Assembly: GCA_910588155.1 (NCBI GenBank)
Contig: CAJUPB010000010.1
Coordinates: 1 to 64,000, forward strand
Length of the DNA stretch: 64,000 nucleotides
DNA from: an uncultured Christensenellaceae bacterium
GTDB lineage: Bacteria > Bacillota > Clostridia > Christensenellales > Pumilibacteraceae
Reading direction: 5' to 3'
Position numbers and translations under genes: made by a program. Of this stretch, positions 37,425-47,176 are shown piece after piece. Numbering within the stretch: position 1 is the first letter of the stretch; every line of letters begins with the position of its first letter. Under the pieces are notes generated by a model. That model saw nothing but the letters and a program-made list of their open reading frames with translations. It had not been told where the DNA came from and ran no database searches.

Positions 37425-38643
37425 ATTATCCGATATATGTGATATTAAAGTGGGTTATCCTTTCAAAAGCCATTGTTTTAACAAGAATGGTAACGGTGTG
37501 CGTCTTGTTAGAGGAATGAATATATCAAAAAATGGATTAAGATGGGGAAATCAAACAAGATGGTGGTCTAATCTAACAAAAGAATTAAATGATTATTATC
37601 TTAAAAGCGATGATGTGCTTATAGCAATGGATGGTAACGTAAACACAAATTTTGCTTTAATAAAAAAAGAGGATTTGCCGTTATTGTTAGTTCAACGTGT
37701 CGCTCGTTTAAGAAGTAAAGTTGTTCCGCAACGATTAATATGGTATATAATAAAAACACGTAATTTTAGTTTATATATGAACGCAGTAAAAACGGGAACG
37801 ACAATTTCTCACGTTAGTGCACAACAAATTGGTGATTATGAGGTAGAATTGCCTGATTTAGAAGCACAAGGCAAGATTGTAAATATTTTATCAACATTAG
37901 ATGAAAAAATAGCAAATAACAACGCCATAAATGCAAATCTACAACAGCAAATACGTTTACTTACGACAGCGTGGTTGACCGATTTTTTACCATTTGGCGG
38001 AACACGCCCGCAAGGTTGGTGTGAGGTAAATCTTGCAGAAGTTGCTGATTTTCAAGGTGGTTATTCATATACAAGTGAAGAATTGCAAGAATCAACTATT
38101 GCTATGGCTACTATAAAAAACTTTGACCGAAAAGGTGGGTTCAAAATGGATGGCTTTAAGGAAATAGTACCGTCCTATAAATTAAAAGAATCGCAAACGG
38201 CAAAATTATTCGATGTTCTTGTGGCTCATACTGACCTGACGCAAAACGCGGAGGTTATCGGTAATGCCGAAATTTTGAACAGCACGATGGGATATGATAA
38301 AGTTATTTTTTCAATGGATTTAGTTAAGGTCATTCCAAAACATTCTGTCATATCGCAATTTCTCCTTGCCGCCATATTGCAAGATAAAAGATTTAAAGGA
38401 CATTGTTTGGGATATGTAAATGGGACGACGGTTTTACATCTCAGTAAAAAAGCATTGCCTGAATATAAATTGTATTTACCTAGCCATTTGTCGGTTTTAT
38501 CTCCGCTTTCGGATTTATTAGAGGCGCATTATCGAGAAATAGCATACAGGATTAACGAGAATAAGCGTCTTGCCGAACTCCGCGACACTTTATTACCCAA
38601 ACTTATGAGCGGCGAAATCGACGTGTCTGACGTCGAAATTTGA
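37414..38643 (+). CDS. hsdS: Type I restriction-modification specificity subunit
   Basis: Protein of 409 aa (ATG 37414, GGGAG upstream) with two target-recognition domains, each followed by a conserved helix. TRD1 covers about 1-150 with helix LEAQGKIVNILSTLDEKIAN. TRD2 covers about 195-365 and ends LAELRDTLLPKLMSGEIDVSD. The TRDs set the two half-sites of the recognition sequence. The gene is visibly more AT-rich than hsdM and hsdR, as expected for the exchangeable subunit. Confidence 0.95.
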   Translation: MKYKLSDICDIKVGYPFKSHCFNKNGNGVRLVRGMNISKNGLRWGNQTRWWSNLTKELNDYYLKSDDVLIAMDGNVNTNFALIKKEDLPLLLVQRVARLRSKVVPQRLIWYIIKTRNFSLYMNAVKTGTTISHVSAQQIGDYEVELPDLEAQGKIVNILSTLDEKIANNNAINANLQQQIRLLTTAWLTDFLPFGGTRPQGWCEVNLAEVADFQGGYSYTSEELQESTIAMATIKNFDRKGGFKMDGFKEIVPSYKLKESQTAKLFDVLVAHTDLTQNAEVIGNAEILNSTMGYDKVIFSMDLVKVIPKHSVISQFLLAAILQDKRFKGHCLGYVNGTTVLHLSKKALPEYKLYLPSHLSVLSPLSDLLEAHYREIAYRINENKRLAELRDTLLPKLMSGEIDVSDVEI

Positions 38644-38662
38644 TAATTATTTGGAGAAACAG

Positions 38663-40195
38663 ATGAAGACCACAAATTTATATTTCCTGTCGCTTGCGGC
38701 AAAAAATCTCGATTTGAAAGAATTTTCTAAATACGAGGCGGTTTTATCGGAAAGAGAAGCCGTCAAATCGCATAAAAAACACGAAGTGGATACGCTGGTC
38801 GATTTTGTGAACGCTGTTTTTCCGTATTTGGAATGTCCCGATTTGGACGGGTATAATTTTACGTTTGAAATAACGCAATTGGGCAGAGAATTTGATTTGT
38901 TAAAGGTATCCGAAAACAAAGTTTTAAATATAGAGTTAAAGTCGCAAATGACGACGATAGGCGAATTGAAAAAACAATTGGTGCAGAACAGGCATTTTTT
39001 TATGCACTTGTCGAGAGAGATTTTTCAGTTTGTATATGTTAAAAATCAAAATTGTTTCTATCAATTGCTCGGTGACGATTTGGACGCTGTGGAAATCGAG
39101 ACTTTGGTTGCAGTAATGAAACAGTTAAACAAGTCCTGCGTCGAAAATCTGTCGGAATTGTTCAAACCGTCGCAGTTCCTCGTATCGCCGTTGAACACTC
39201 CCGAAAAATTCTTGGCGGGAGAATATTTTTTGACGGACTCGCAGGTAGATATAAAAGGCAAAATAATTGGCGGGATAGAAAATAAAAGAAAGGACAAACC
39301 CTGTTTTTTTGCCGTAAAAGGCTCGCCGGGCACGGGAAAAACATTGCTTTTGTATGACATTGCAAAAAATTTGGCAAGAGACAAAAAAGTATGTGTGTTT
39401 CATTGCGGTATCCCCTGTAACGGGCATTTCCGTATAAACGAGTACAAAGACAGTCTCACGGTAAAAGCTATAAAAAAAGAATGCGAAGTCGAATATTTCA
39501 AATATGATGTCATATTGTTTGACGAGGCTCACAGGATACGCAAATATCAGTATGACGATATTATAGACAAAATTCGAAAACATAATTTGTCTGCTGTTTT
39601 CAGCTTTGACCCGCGACAGATTTTGTCCAGAAACGAAGAGCAAGCAGATATTAAAAGCTCTGTCGAACGGTTATGTGGCAATTCCGTATTCACATTAAAT
39701 AATAAAATCAGAACAAATAAAGAAATGGCGTCGTTTATTCGGCATTTGATGTTCTTAAACGATAGCAGCAAAAAAGAAAACTATGCAAATGTAGAACTGT
39801 TGTATGTAAACGATTATAAACAAGCAAATAAATTGATTGAATATTTCAGAGGTAAGGGATATGAATATATTTCTTTCACGCCTTCGACCTATTACTCTTG
39901 CAGAATGGATAAACTGTGGAAAGGAACAAATACGCACGAAGTTATCGGACAGGAATTTGATAATATAGTAATGGCTTTTGACGATACGTTTTCTTACGAC
40001 GATAAAGGCTATTTGTCGGCAACGGCTCATCCAAACCCCGACTACTTGTATAAAAAACTACTTTTTCAGGGTGTTACGAGGGTGCGAGAAAAATTGGCGT
40101 TGATTGTAATAGACAATCAATCGGTGTTCGAAAACATATTGAATCTGTTGCGTCCGAATGAAGCCGATGCGGAAACGAAAAATTCGGGAGAATAA
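38663..40195 (+). CDS. PD-(D/E)xK nuclease fused to SF1 helicase (DUF2075 type) inside the hsd operon
   Basis: Protein of 510 aa (ATG 38663, GGAG six bases upstream). Residues 40-130 carry a nuclease-like pattern, FDLLKVSENKVLNIELKSQ (D, then ExK). From about 215 it is a superfamily 1 helicase: GSPGTGKTLLL (Walker A), DVILFDEAHRI (Walker B), FSFDPRQIL (motif III), NNKIRTN (IV), VIGQEFDNIVM (V) and GVTRVREKLALIV (VI). It sits between hsdS and hsdR and the hsdR start is four bases after its end. It is probably an accessory defence effector or a restriction helper. Confidence 0.85.
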   Translation: MKTTNLYFLSLAAKNLDLKEFSKYEAVLSEREAVKSHKKHEVDTLVDFVNAVFPYLECPDLDGYNFTFEITQLGREFDLLKVSENKVLNIELKSQMTTIGELKKQLVQNRHFFMHLSREIFQFVYVKNQNCFYQLLGDDLDAVEIETLVAVMKQLNKSCVENLSELFKPSQFLVSPLNTPEKFLAGEYFLTDSQVDIKGKIIGGIENKRKDKPCFFAVKGSPGTGKTLLLYDIAKNLARDKKVCVFHCGIPCNGHFRINEYKDSLTVKAIKKECEVEYFKYDVILFDEAHRIRKYQYDDIIDKIRKHNLSAVFSFDPRQILSRNEEQADIKSSVERLCGNSVFTLNNKIRTNKEMASFIRHLMFLNDSSKKENYANVELLYVNDYKQANKLIEYFRGKGYEYISFTPSTYYSCRMDKLWKGTNTHEVIGQEFDNIVMAFDDTFSYDDKGYLSATAHPNPDYLYKKLLFQGVTRVREKLALIVIDNQSVFENILNLLRPNEADAETKNSGE

Positions 40196-40199
40196 AATT

Positions 40200-43100
40200 A
40201 TGTCTTTCAGGGAAGAAAACTACGAAAATTCCATAATACAATTATTCGAGGAAATGGGCTATACGCATATTTGCGGTTTCGACGCGGAGCGAGACTATAA
40301 AGACCCGCTTTTAAACGACGAACTCGAAGCGGCTTTATACCGCATAAATCCTTCGTTGCCGAGCGTGGCGGTTGAAGCCGCGCTTTATAAACTTCGTAAC
40401 TTTGAAAATGCCGAGCTTGTCGAAAAAAATGCGGTGTTCACCGACTATATTCAAAATGGAATAGAGGTAAGCTATAATATCGACGGGGAGCAAAAATCGG
40501 ATATCGTATATCCGATAGATTACGGCGACAAAGACAATAACTCGTTTATAGTCGCCAACCAATGGACGTTTGAGGAAAGAAGCGTGAAGCGACCCGATAT
40601 AATTTTGTTCGTAAACGGCTTGCCGCTTGTCCTTATGGAATTGAAATCGCCTTCACGCGAAAACGTAGACGCCTCTCTTGCATATCGTCAACTTCGCAAC
40701 TATATGCAGGAAATACCGTCGGTATTTGTTTATAATTCGATATGTGTAATGAGCGACCAGATGACAAACAAAGCGGGAACGATAACATCGGGAGAAGACC
40801 GCTTTATGGAATGGAAGACGAAAGACGGAAGCTATGAGAATACAAAGTGCGCGCAGTTCGAAACGTTTTTCGAGGGTATGTTCGATAAAGAGCGGTTGCT
40901 TGATATATTGAAAAATTTCATCTGCTTTTCCCGCGACGGAGCAAAGACAAAAAAGATTCTTGCGGGTTATCATCAATATTTCGCAGTTAAGAAAGCGGTG
41001 GAAACGACAAAAGAAGCGGTTAAAACCGACGGCAAGGGCGGCGTTTTTTGGCATACGCAGGGAAGCGGCAAATCGCTTTCTATGGTGTTCTTTGCCCGTC
41101 TTTTGCAGTCCTCTCTTTCGCGTCCGACAATTGTCGTTTTGACCGACCGCAACGACCTCGACGACCAGCTTTACGGGCAGTTCGCTCGTTGTAAAGATTT
41201 TTTGCGGCAAACGCCCGTACAGGCGGATAAAAGAAAACTGTCGGAGCAGGACATAGAGCGAAACAAGCATTTGCGCAAAGGCGACAGACCGACGGTCGGT
41301 TTGAAGGATTGGTTGGACGGCAGGTCGGCAAACGGTATAATATTTACGACAATGCAGAAGTTCGAAGATTCTTTCGATTGTATTTCCGACCGTCGCAATA
41401 TTATAATTATGGCGGACGAGGCGCACCGCGGGCAATACGGACTCAAAGAAAAAGTCGACGCAAAAACGGGAAAAATCAAGTCGGGAGCGGCTCGCGTTGT
41501 CCGCAATAGTTTGCCCAATGCGACTTTTATAGGGTTCACGGGCACGCCGATTTCCGAAAAGGACAGAAGTACAAGGGAAGTGTTCGGCAATTATATCGAC
41601 GTGTACGATATGACGCAGGCAGTCGAGGACGGCGCAACGCGTCCCGTGTATTATGAAAGTCGGGTAATAAAATTAAAACTCGATGAAGAGGCGTTGAAAC
41701 TTATCGACGAGGAATACGACCTTATGGCGAACAACGCCGACCCCGAAGTTATCAGAGAAAGTCAGCTTCGTCTCGGGAAAATGGAAACGTTGCTCGGAAA
41801 TAGGCAAACCGTTCGCTCGCTTGTGACCGATATAATCGACCATTACGAAAATAACCGCGAAAATTTGCTTACGGGAAAGGCATTGATAGTCGCGTATTCT
41901 CGTGCAATTGCTATGCAGATATATGATTTGATAACCGAAGAATTGCGTCCCGATTGGAAAACAGAGGGGAAGATTGCCGTTGTAATGACGGAAAGTAACG
42001 ATGACCCCGAAGAGTGGCGTGCGGTAATAGGGAATAAAACGCACAGGGAAAAAATCGCACTTGAATTCAAAGACGACGACAGTCCGCTGAAAATAGTTAT
42101 CGTAGTCGATATGTGGCTGACGGGATTCGATGTGCCGTCGCTTGCGACAATGTATGTGTACAAGCCTATGAGCGGACACAACCTTATGCAAGCCGTTGCT
42201 CGCGTGAATCGGGTATTTAAAGACAAAGAGGGCGGACTTGTTGTCGATTACATAGGTATTGCGTCCGCACTTAAAAAGGCGATGAACGATTACACGATAC
42301 GTGACAGAAGAAACTACGGCGATACGGATATCGCAAAAGTCGCATATCCGAAGTTCGTGGAAAAATTGACCGTATGTCGCGATTTGTTTCACGGTTATGA
42401 TTACGAATCTTTTATGAACGGGCGCGACCTCGACAGAGCCAAGGCGATAAGCGGCGCGGTGAATTTTATTTTGGGACGCGACAAACAGAACGAAAAGGAG
42501 TCTTTCGAAAAAGAATCGCTGATAATGAAACAGTCGTTGTCGCTCTGTTCGTCTGTCGTCGAGGAGCATTTGCGTTTGGAGGCTGCGTTTTTCGAGGCAG
42601 TGCGCGTGCTTGTCTTGCGGTTTGCAAATACGGGCGGCGAAAATAAAATCTCGCTTTTTGAAATGAATGCAAGAATAAACGAGCTTTTGAAACAGAGCGT
42701 CAAAAGCGACGGCGTGATAAATCTGTTTTCTGATATAAAGGAAGAATTTTCTCTTTTCGACTCGAAGTTTTTGTCGGAAGTGGCAAAAATGAAAGAAAAA
42801 AATATAGCGGTCGAATTGCTGAAAAGACTGATAGCCGACCGCGTCAGGGTTTACCGCAGGACAAACGTCGTGAAGTCCGAAAAGTTCAGCGAAATATTGC
42901 AGACCGCTATGAACAGATATTTGAACGGAATGCTGACAAACGAGCAGGTCATAGAAGAATTGTTGAACATAGCGCGGCAAATCGCCGACGCAAAGACTTT
43001 GGGCGACGATTTGGGACTGACCGAGGAAGAGACTGCTTTTTATGACGCGCTCGTAAAACCTCGTGCGGTAAAAGACTTTTACGAAAACGAAGAACTCGTT

Positions 43101-43310
43101 TCCATAACAAAAGAGCTGACCGAAACGCTTCGCAAAAACAAAACGATAGATTGGCAAAAGCGCAGTTCGGCAAGAGCCAAAATGCGCCTTATGATAAAGA
43201 AACTTTTAAAAAGACATAAATATCCGCCCGAAGGGATGGACGATGCGGTACAAACCGTGATGATGCAGTGCGAGCAATGGACGGATAACGTAATGGATGT
43301 TTGGGATTAA
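40200..43310 (+). CDS. hsdR: Type I restriction endonuclease subunit
   Basis: ATP-dependent translocase and nuclease of 1036 aa (ATG 40200, GGGAG upstream). The N-terminal nuclease site reads RPDIILFVNGLPLVLMELKS (D, then ExK). The SF2 motor has HTQGSGKSLSM (Walker A), MADEAHRGQYG (motif II), FTGTPIS (III), and VNRVFKDKEGGLVVDY (VI region). A C-terminal helical region binds the M2S core. It completes the system and ends one base before the convergent asnB stop, leaving no room for a terminator. Confidence 0.95.
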   Translation: MSFREENYENSIIQLFEEMGYTHICGFDAERDYKDPLLNDELEAALYRINPSLPSVAVEAALYKLRNFENAELVEKNAVFTDYIQNGIEVSYNIDGEQKSDIVYPIDYGDKDNNSFIVANQWTFEERSVKRPDIILFVNGLPLVLMELKSPSRENVDASLAYRQLRNYMQEIPSVFVYNSICVMSDQMTNKAGTITSGEDRFMEWKTKDGSYENTKCAQFETFFEGMFDKERLLDILKNFICFSRDGAKTKKILAGYHQYFAVKKAVETTKEAVKTDGKGGVFWHTQGSGKSLSMVFFARLLQSSLSRPTIVVLTDRNDLDDQLYGQFARCKDFLRQTPVQADKRKLSEQDIERNKHLRKGDRPTVGLKDWLDGRSANGIIFTTMQKFEDSFDCISDRRNIIIMADEAHRGQYGLKEKVDAKTGKIKSGAARVVRNSLPNATFIGFTGTPISEKDRSTREVFGNYIDVYDMTQAVEDGATRPVYYESRVIKLKLDEEALKLIDEEYDLMANNADPEVIRESQLRLGKMETLLGNRQTVRSLVTDIIDHYENNRENLLTGKALIVAYSRAIAMQIYDLITEELRPDWKTEGKIAVVMTESNDDPEEWRAVIGNKTHREKIALEFKDDDSPLKIVIVVDMWLTGFDVPSLATMYVYKPMSGHNLMQAVARVNRVFKDKEGGLVVDYIGIASALKKAMNDYTIRDRRNYGDTDIAKVAYPKFVEKLTVCRDLFHGYDYESFMNGRDLDRAKAISGAVNFILGRDKQNEKESFEKESLIMKQSLSLCSSVVEEHLRLEAAFFEAVRVLVLRFANTGGENKISLFEMNARINELLKQSVKSDGVINLFSDIKEEFSLFDSKFLSEVAKMKEKNIAVELLKRLIADRVRVYRRTNVVKSEKFSEILQTAMNRYLNGMLTNEQVIEELLNIARQIADAKTLGDDLGLTEEETAFYDALVKPRAVKDFYENEELVSITKELTETLRKNKTIDWQKRSSARAKMRLMIKKLLKRHKYPPEGMDDAVQTVMMQCEQWTDNVMDVWD

Positions 43311-43311
43311 A

Positions 43312-44892
43312 TCACTTCCCGCTGTCGCCGTAATTGGACAGCACGCGCGCCGACGGGTCGTTGACGTCGCAGCCTTTCCAGGACTTGTTCGGCATCCAAA
43401 AGTCGGGTATCATTTTCGCTTGCATAGGGTAATACTTTTCGAAAATCTCGCGGTATAAAAGCGACTCTTTCGTAAACGGCTTTGCGTGATAGGCATACTT
43501 TTCGGCGGCGGAAAGAAAGTCGTCGCCGTAAAGCGTTTCGGCATATTCTTTGAGGTCGTCCACCATAGAATGCCCCACAGCGTCCGAGAATGCCGCTTTC
43601 TCGCGATATAAAATCTCGCGGGGCAGATAGTCGCCCTCGAAAGCGCGCCGCAAAAGATACTTGCCCGCGTTGTATTTGTTCAGCTTTATTTCGGGGTCTA
43701 TACTCATCACAAACTCCGCAAAATCAAGGTCGCCGAACGGCACCCGCGCTTCCATAGAATTGACCGAAATGCAACGGTCGGCACGTAATACGTCATAACA
43801 GTTCAGCTCCTTGACCCTCTTCACCGACTCCGCTTGAAACGCAGCGGCGGACGGAGCAAAATCCGTGTACTTGTAACCGAACAGCTCGTCGGAAATTTCG
43901 CCCGTCAAAAGCACTTTGACGTTCGTCGTTTCGCGTATCTTCTTGCAGATTAAATACATACCCATACTCGCGCGTATCGTCGTGATGTCAAAAGTTCCGA
44001 GCGCCTTTATGACCTCGTCCAAAGCCCCGACAACCTCGTCGCGCGTCATATATATTTCCGTGTGGTCCGTGCCGAGATAGTCCGCAACCTGTCTCGCATA
44101 CTTCAAATCGATTGCGTCCTTGTCCATACCGACGGCAAACGTGCGTATCTTCTTTTTCGACAGCCTCTGACCCACGGCGCATACGAGCGACGAGTCCAGA
44201 CCTCCCGAGAGCAGAAACCCCAGCGGCGCATCGGCGTCAAGTCTCTTTTCAATGCCCGCGATAAGTTTTTCTTTGATTCCCGCACAAGCCGTTTCGATGT
44301 CGTAAACCGCGGTTTCGACGTCCGTCACGTCACGAAAACAGACGAACTTTCCGTCCGCATAGTAGTGTCCCGGGGGAAAGGGCAGTATCTGACCGTCGGA
44401 CAGCCCCACGAGGTTTTTCGGCTCGCTGGCAAACGCGATTGCTCCGCTCTTTAAAACGACGTAGTATAAGGGGCGTATCCCTATCGGGTCGCGCGCGGCT
44501 ATGTAAGCGTCTTTTTCGCCGTCGTAGATGACGCAGGCAAATTCCGCATCCAACTGTCGGAACATATCCAAACCGTAAATCTCGTACATCGGCAGGAGAA
44601 TCTCGCAGTCCGACTCCGATTTGAATTTGTATCCCTTGCTTTCCAGCTCGGCTCTCTGTTTTCTGAAACCGTAAATCTCGCCGTTGCATACGGAAATGTT
44701 GTTCTTGTAATAAAACGGCTGCATACCGCTGGCATTCAGACCCATAATCGCAAGACGGTGAAAACCTATGTATCCGCCGCTCGTCTCTTCGAAAACCGTC
44801 ATATCCGGTCCGCGGCTTACCGTCCTGTCGAACGCCTTTTCGACGACCGCTTTGTCAACGCTCTTGTCCGTTATGCAAAATATGGAACACAT
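43312..44892 (-). CDS. asnB: Asparagine synthetase (glutamine-hydrolysing)
   Basis: Class-II amidotransferase of 526 aa that makes asparagine from aspartate, glutamine and ATP. Cys2 (MCSIF) is the glutaminase nucleophile, followed by VSRGPD, FHRLAIMG and CNGEIYG. The synthetase domain has the PPi loop LLSGGLDSSLV and LTGEISDELFGYKY. It is divergent from aspS with a 180-bp gap, and convergent with hsdR. Together with AspRS and AsnRS nearby, asparagine and its charged tRNA are both made directly. Confidence 0.95.
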   Translation of the reverse strand: MCSIFCITDKSVDKAVVEKAFDRTVSRGPDMTVFEETSGGYIGFHRLAIMGLNASGMQPFYYKNNISVCNGEIYGFRKQRAELESKGYKFKSESDCEILLPMYEIYGLDMFRQLDAEFACVIYDGEKDAYIAARDPIGIRPLYYVVLKSGAIAFASEPKNLVGLSDGQILPFPPGHYYADGKFVCFRDVTDVETAVYDIETACAGIKEKLIAGIEKRLDADAPLGFLLSGGLDSSLVCAVGQRLSKKKIRTFAVGMDKDAIDLKYARQVADYLGTDHTEIYMTRDEVVGALDEVIKALGTFDITTIRASMGMYLICKKIRETTNVKVLLTGEISDELFGYKYTDFAPSAAAFQAESVKRVKELNCYDVLRADRCISVNSMEARVPFGDLDFAEFVMSIDPEIKLNKYNAGKYLLRRAFEGDYLPREILYREKAAFSDAVGHSMVDDLKEYAETLYGDDFLSAAEKYAYHAKPFTKESLLYREIFEKYYPMQAKMIPDFWMPNKSWKGCDVNDPSARVLSNYGDSGK

Positions 44893-45001
44893 TCGATAGT
44901 TTCTCCTCGCGCCGAGTTTTTTTGCCGTCCCGCGCTTTCGTACAATAATACATTAAATCGAAAAATAAGTCAAGTAAATATTCCGCTGTTTGAAATAGTC
45001 C

Positions 45002-45030
45002 TTGACTTTTTTCTAAAAGAATGGTAAAAT
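45002..45030 (+). promoter_or_regulatory. Promoter of aspS
   Basis: TTGACT (45002-45007), 17 bp, TAAAAT (45025-45030), followed by GGAGG at 45059-45063. Confidence 0.65.
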
Positions 45031-45072
45031 TATTTTTAATATAACCCAAACGAAAATCGGAGGCAAATAAAA

Positions 45073-46437
45073 GTGATAAAGATAAACGAAGTCAAAAAGT
45101 ACGACGGCGAAACCGTGGAAATACGCGGCTTTGTAAAGCAGGTCAGAGACCTCAAAAAAATGCAGTTTCTCGTGATACGCGACATAACCGAGTCGGTGCA
45201 GGTCACTGTTTTCAAAAACGAGGAGAATAAGGCGCTGAACGAAAAAATCGCCGCACTCACGCTGGAATCGTCCGTAAAGGTCAAAGGCAAAGTTCACGTG
45301 GACGACTTCGTGAAACTCAACGGAGTGGAACTGCTTGCCGAAGAAGTCACCGTCGCCAATCTTGCGAATAACAATATGCCGATAGACTTGACGGATTTCA
45401 ACGAGTCGAACAGAGATTTGAGAATGGATTGGCGCTTTCTCGATTTGAGAAGCAGGGAACACCAGCTCATTTTCCGTGTGCAGACGACCGCCGAAATGGC
45501 AATGCGCGAGTTCTGGATAGAAAACGGCTTCACGGAAATACACTCGCCGAAACTTATGGGCAACCCCAGCGAATCGGGAGCGGAATTGTTCGAGCTTAAC
45601 TACTTCGGCGGCAAGGCATATCTTGCGCAGTCGCCGCAGTTCTATAAGCAGATGGGTATCGCCGCAGGCTTCGAAAGAGTTTTCGAAATCGGACCGGTTT
45701 TCCGCGCAAACAAGTCTTTTACTTCCCGCCACGACACCGAGTTCACCAGCGTAGATTGCGAAATCGCGTGGATAGACTCCTACGAGGACATAATGAAGTT
45801 CGAGGAGCGTTGGATAGAATACCTCGTAAAAAGAGTAAAGGAAAAGCACGGCGACGAGATAAAAGAAGTGCTCGGCAGGGAAATAACCGTGCCGAAAGTG
45901 CCGTTCCCCCGCGTGACTATGGAAGAAGCGAAAGAGATAATAAAGTCGCTTAACTACACCGTGCCGCCCGAGACGAAGGGCGACTTGGACCCGACCGCCG
46001 AAAAACTGCTCGGCAAATATTTCAAAGAGAAGTACGACAGCGACTTCGTGTTCGTAACCGAATTCCCGACGTCGATAAGACCGTTCTATCATATGTATAA
46101 AGAGGGCGACCCGACCAAAACTTTGTCCTTCGACCTTTTGTGGAACGGACTCGAAGTCACGACGGGCGCACAGCGCGAACACCGTTTCCCCGTCATAGTA
46201 AAACAGGGCATAGAAAAGGGACTCATTCCCGCAAACGCCATAGACGCAAACGGCGAGGTCGTGCGCGAGAATTTGCCGCAGGGACTCAAAGACTATCTGT
46301 CTTGCTTCGACTACGGCTGCCCTCCGCACGGCGGTTACGGCTTCGGTCTCACGAGAATGTTGATGAACCTTTTGGGTTATACGAATGTGCGAGAGGTGAC
46401 GTTTATATATCGCGGCGTCGACCGTCTCCGCCCCTGA
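45073..46437 (+). CDS. aspS: Aspartyl-tRNA synthetase, archaeal/eukaryal type
   Basis: Class-II synthetase of 454 aa. An N-terminal OB fold (1-105, anticodon binding) joins directly to the catalytic core. It lacks the roughly 120-residue GAD insertion of bacterial AspRS. Core motifs are MGNPSESGAELFEL, SPQFYKQMGIAAGFERVFEI (motif 2 region) and GYGFGLTRMLMNLLG (motif 3). Archaeal-type enzymes occur sporadically in Clostridia, often beside a bacterial AspRS, and some are non-discriminating for tRNA-Asn. The start is GTG 45073, with GGAGG nine bases upstream. Confidence 0.88.
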   Translation: MIKINEVKKYDGETVEIRGFVKQVRDLKKMQFLVIRDITESVQVTVFKNEENKALNEKIAALTLESSVKVKGKVHVDDFVKLNGVELLAEEVTVANLANNNMPIDLTDFNESNRDLRMDWRFLDLRSREHQLIFRVQTTAEMAMREFWIENGFTEIHSPKLMGNPSESGAELFELNYFGGKAYLAQSPQFYKQMGIAAGFERVFEIGPVFRANKSFTSRHDTEFTSVDCEIAWIDSYEDIMKFEERWIEYLVKRVKEKHGDEIKEVLGREITVPKVPFPRVTMEEAKEIIKSLNYTVPPETKGDLDPTAEKLLGKYFKEKYDSDFVFVTEFPTSIRPFYHMYKEGDPTKTLSFDLLWNGLEVTTGAQREHRFPVIVKQGIEKGLIPANAIDANGEVVRENLPQGLKDYLSCFDYGCPPHGGYGFGLTRMLMNLLGYTNVREVTFIYRGVDRLRP

Positions 46438-47176
46438 CGGCACATTCATCGCGAACTGCGGCGTTAAACTTCGATTTTTTTCGGGGCGAGTACGCAAAGT
46501 ACGCGCCCTGTCAAAAAATCTTGTTTGCCTTGCATTTCGCGCGACTGTGCCGTCAGAACTGCAATGAACGGGGTAGACATTTCGATTTGCAATACTTCGT
46601 CAGGCTTACGTTTTTGCGTCGGTTGCGTACGGGGGTGTACGCGCCCTCGCAAAATCCGCGCCTTCCTTGTCTTGCTCGCTTCTAACCCGTCAGAACTGCA
46701 ATGAACGGGGTAGGCATTTCGATTTGCAATACGTTGTCAGGCTTACGTTTTTGCGTCGGTTGCGTACGTTTAAGTACGCGCCCTCGCAAAATCCGCGCCT
46801 TCCTTGTCTTGCTCGCTTCTAACCCGTCAGCCTCACAACTTATGTACTGACAATTAGACCCGTATTGTGGCGTCAAGCTGCGCATATTTTCGAGGCGAGT
46901 ACGCGAAGTACACGCCTATGTACTCGCAAAGCTCGTGGCGTTCGCGTCGCGCTATATGCGCTCGCTCGGTAAGCAAGCGCGGGTCATTTACGGGAAGTAA
47001 ACTCCCCGTCGCAAATGCTTGCTTTCCTTGCACTGCTCGCGTCAAATATGTCAGCGTGATAATGAATAACCTGAATTAAACGCAATTGCGGCGTTAAATG
47101 TAAAACGCGTAAACCCATAAAAACTCGTAACCTATTTGCGGCGTTTGCCGACGTTAAATATTCGACAGGAGAAAAA
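46438..47176. repeat. Intergenic repeats, two 137-bp tandem units between aspS and asnS
   Basis: The 739-bp gap has no supported gene. Positions 46551-46687 and 46688-46824 are near-identical 137-bp direct repeats starting CGTCAGAACTGCAATGAACG. Each contains GGCTTACGTTTTTGC, a GCGTAC/GTACGC hairpin and CGCGCCTTCCTTG. The same module is found near 97-200 and 48575-48810. The rest (46825-47090) carries further degenerate fragments with GCAAATGCTTGC and related words. Confidence 0.8.

Noticed and set aside
44893..47176. T-box leaders before aspS and asnS (also checked before cysE/cysS)
   Set aside because: No GGGTGG-type T-box sequence or specifier hairpin was seen in these gaps.
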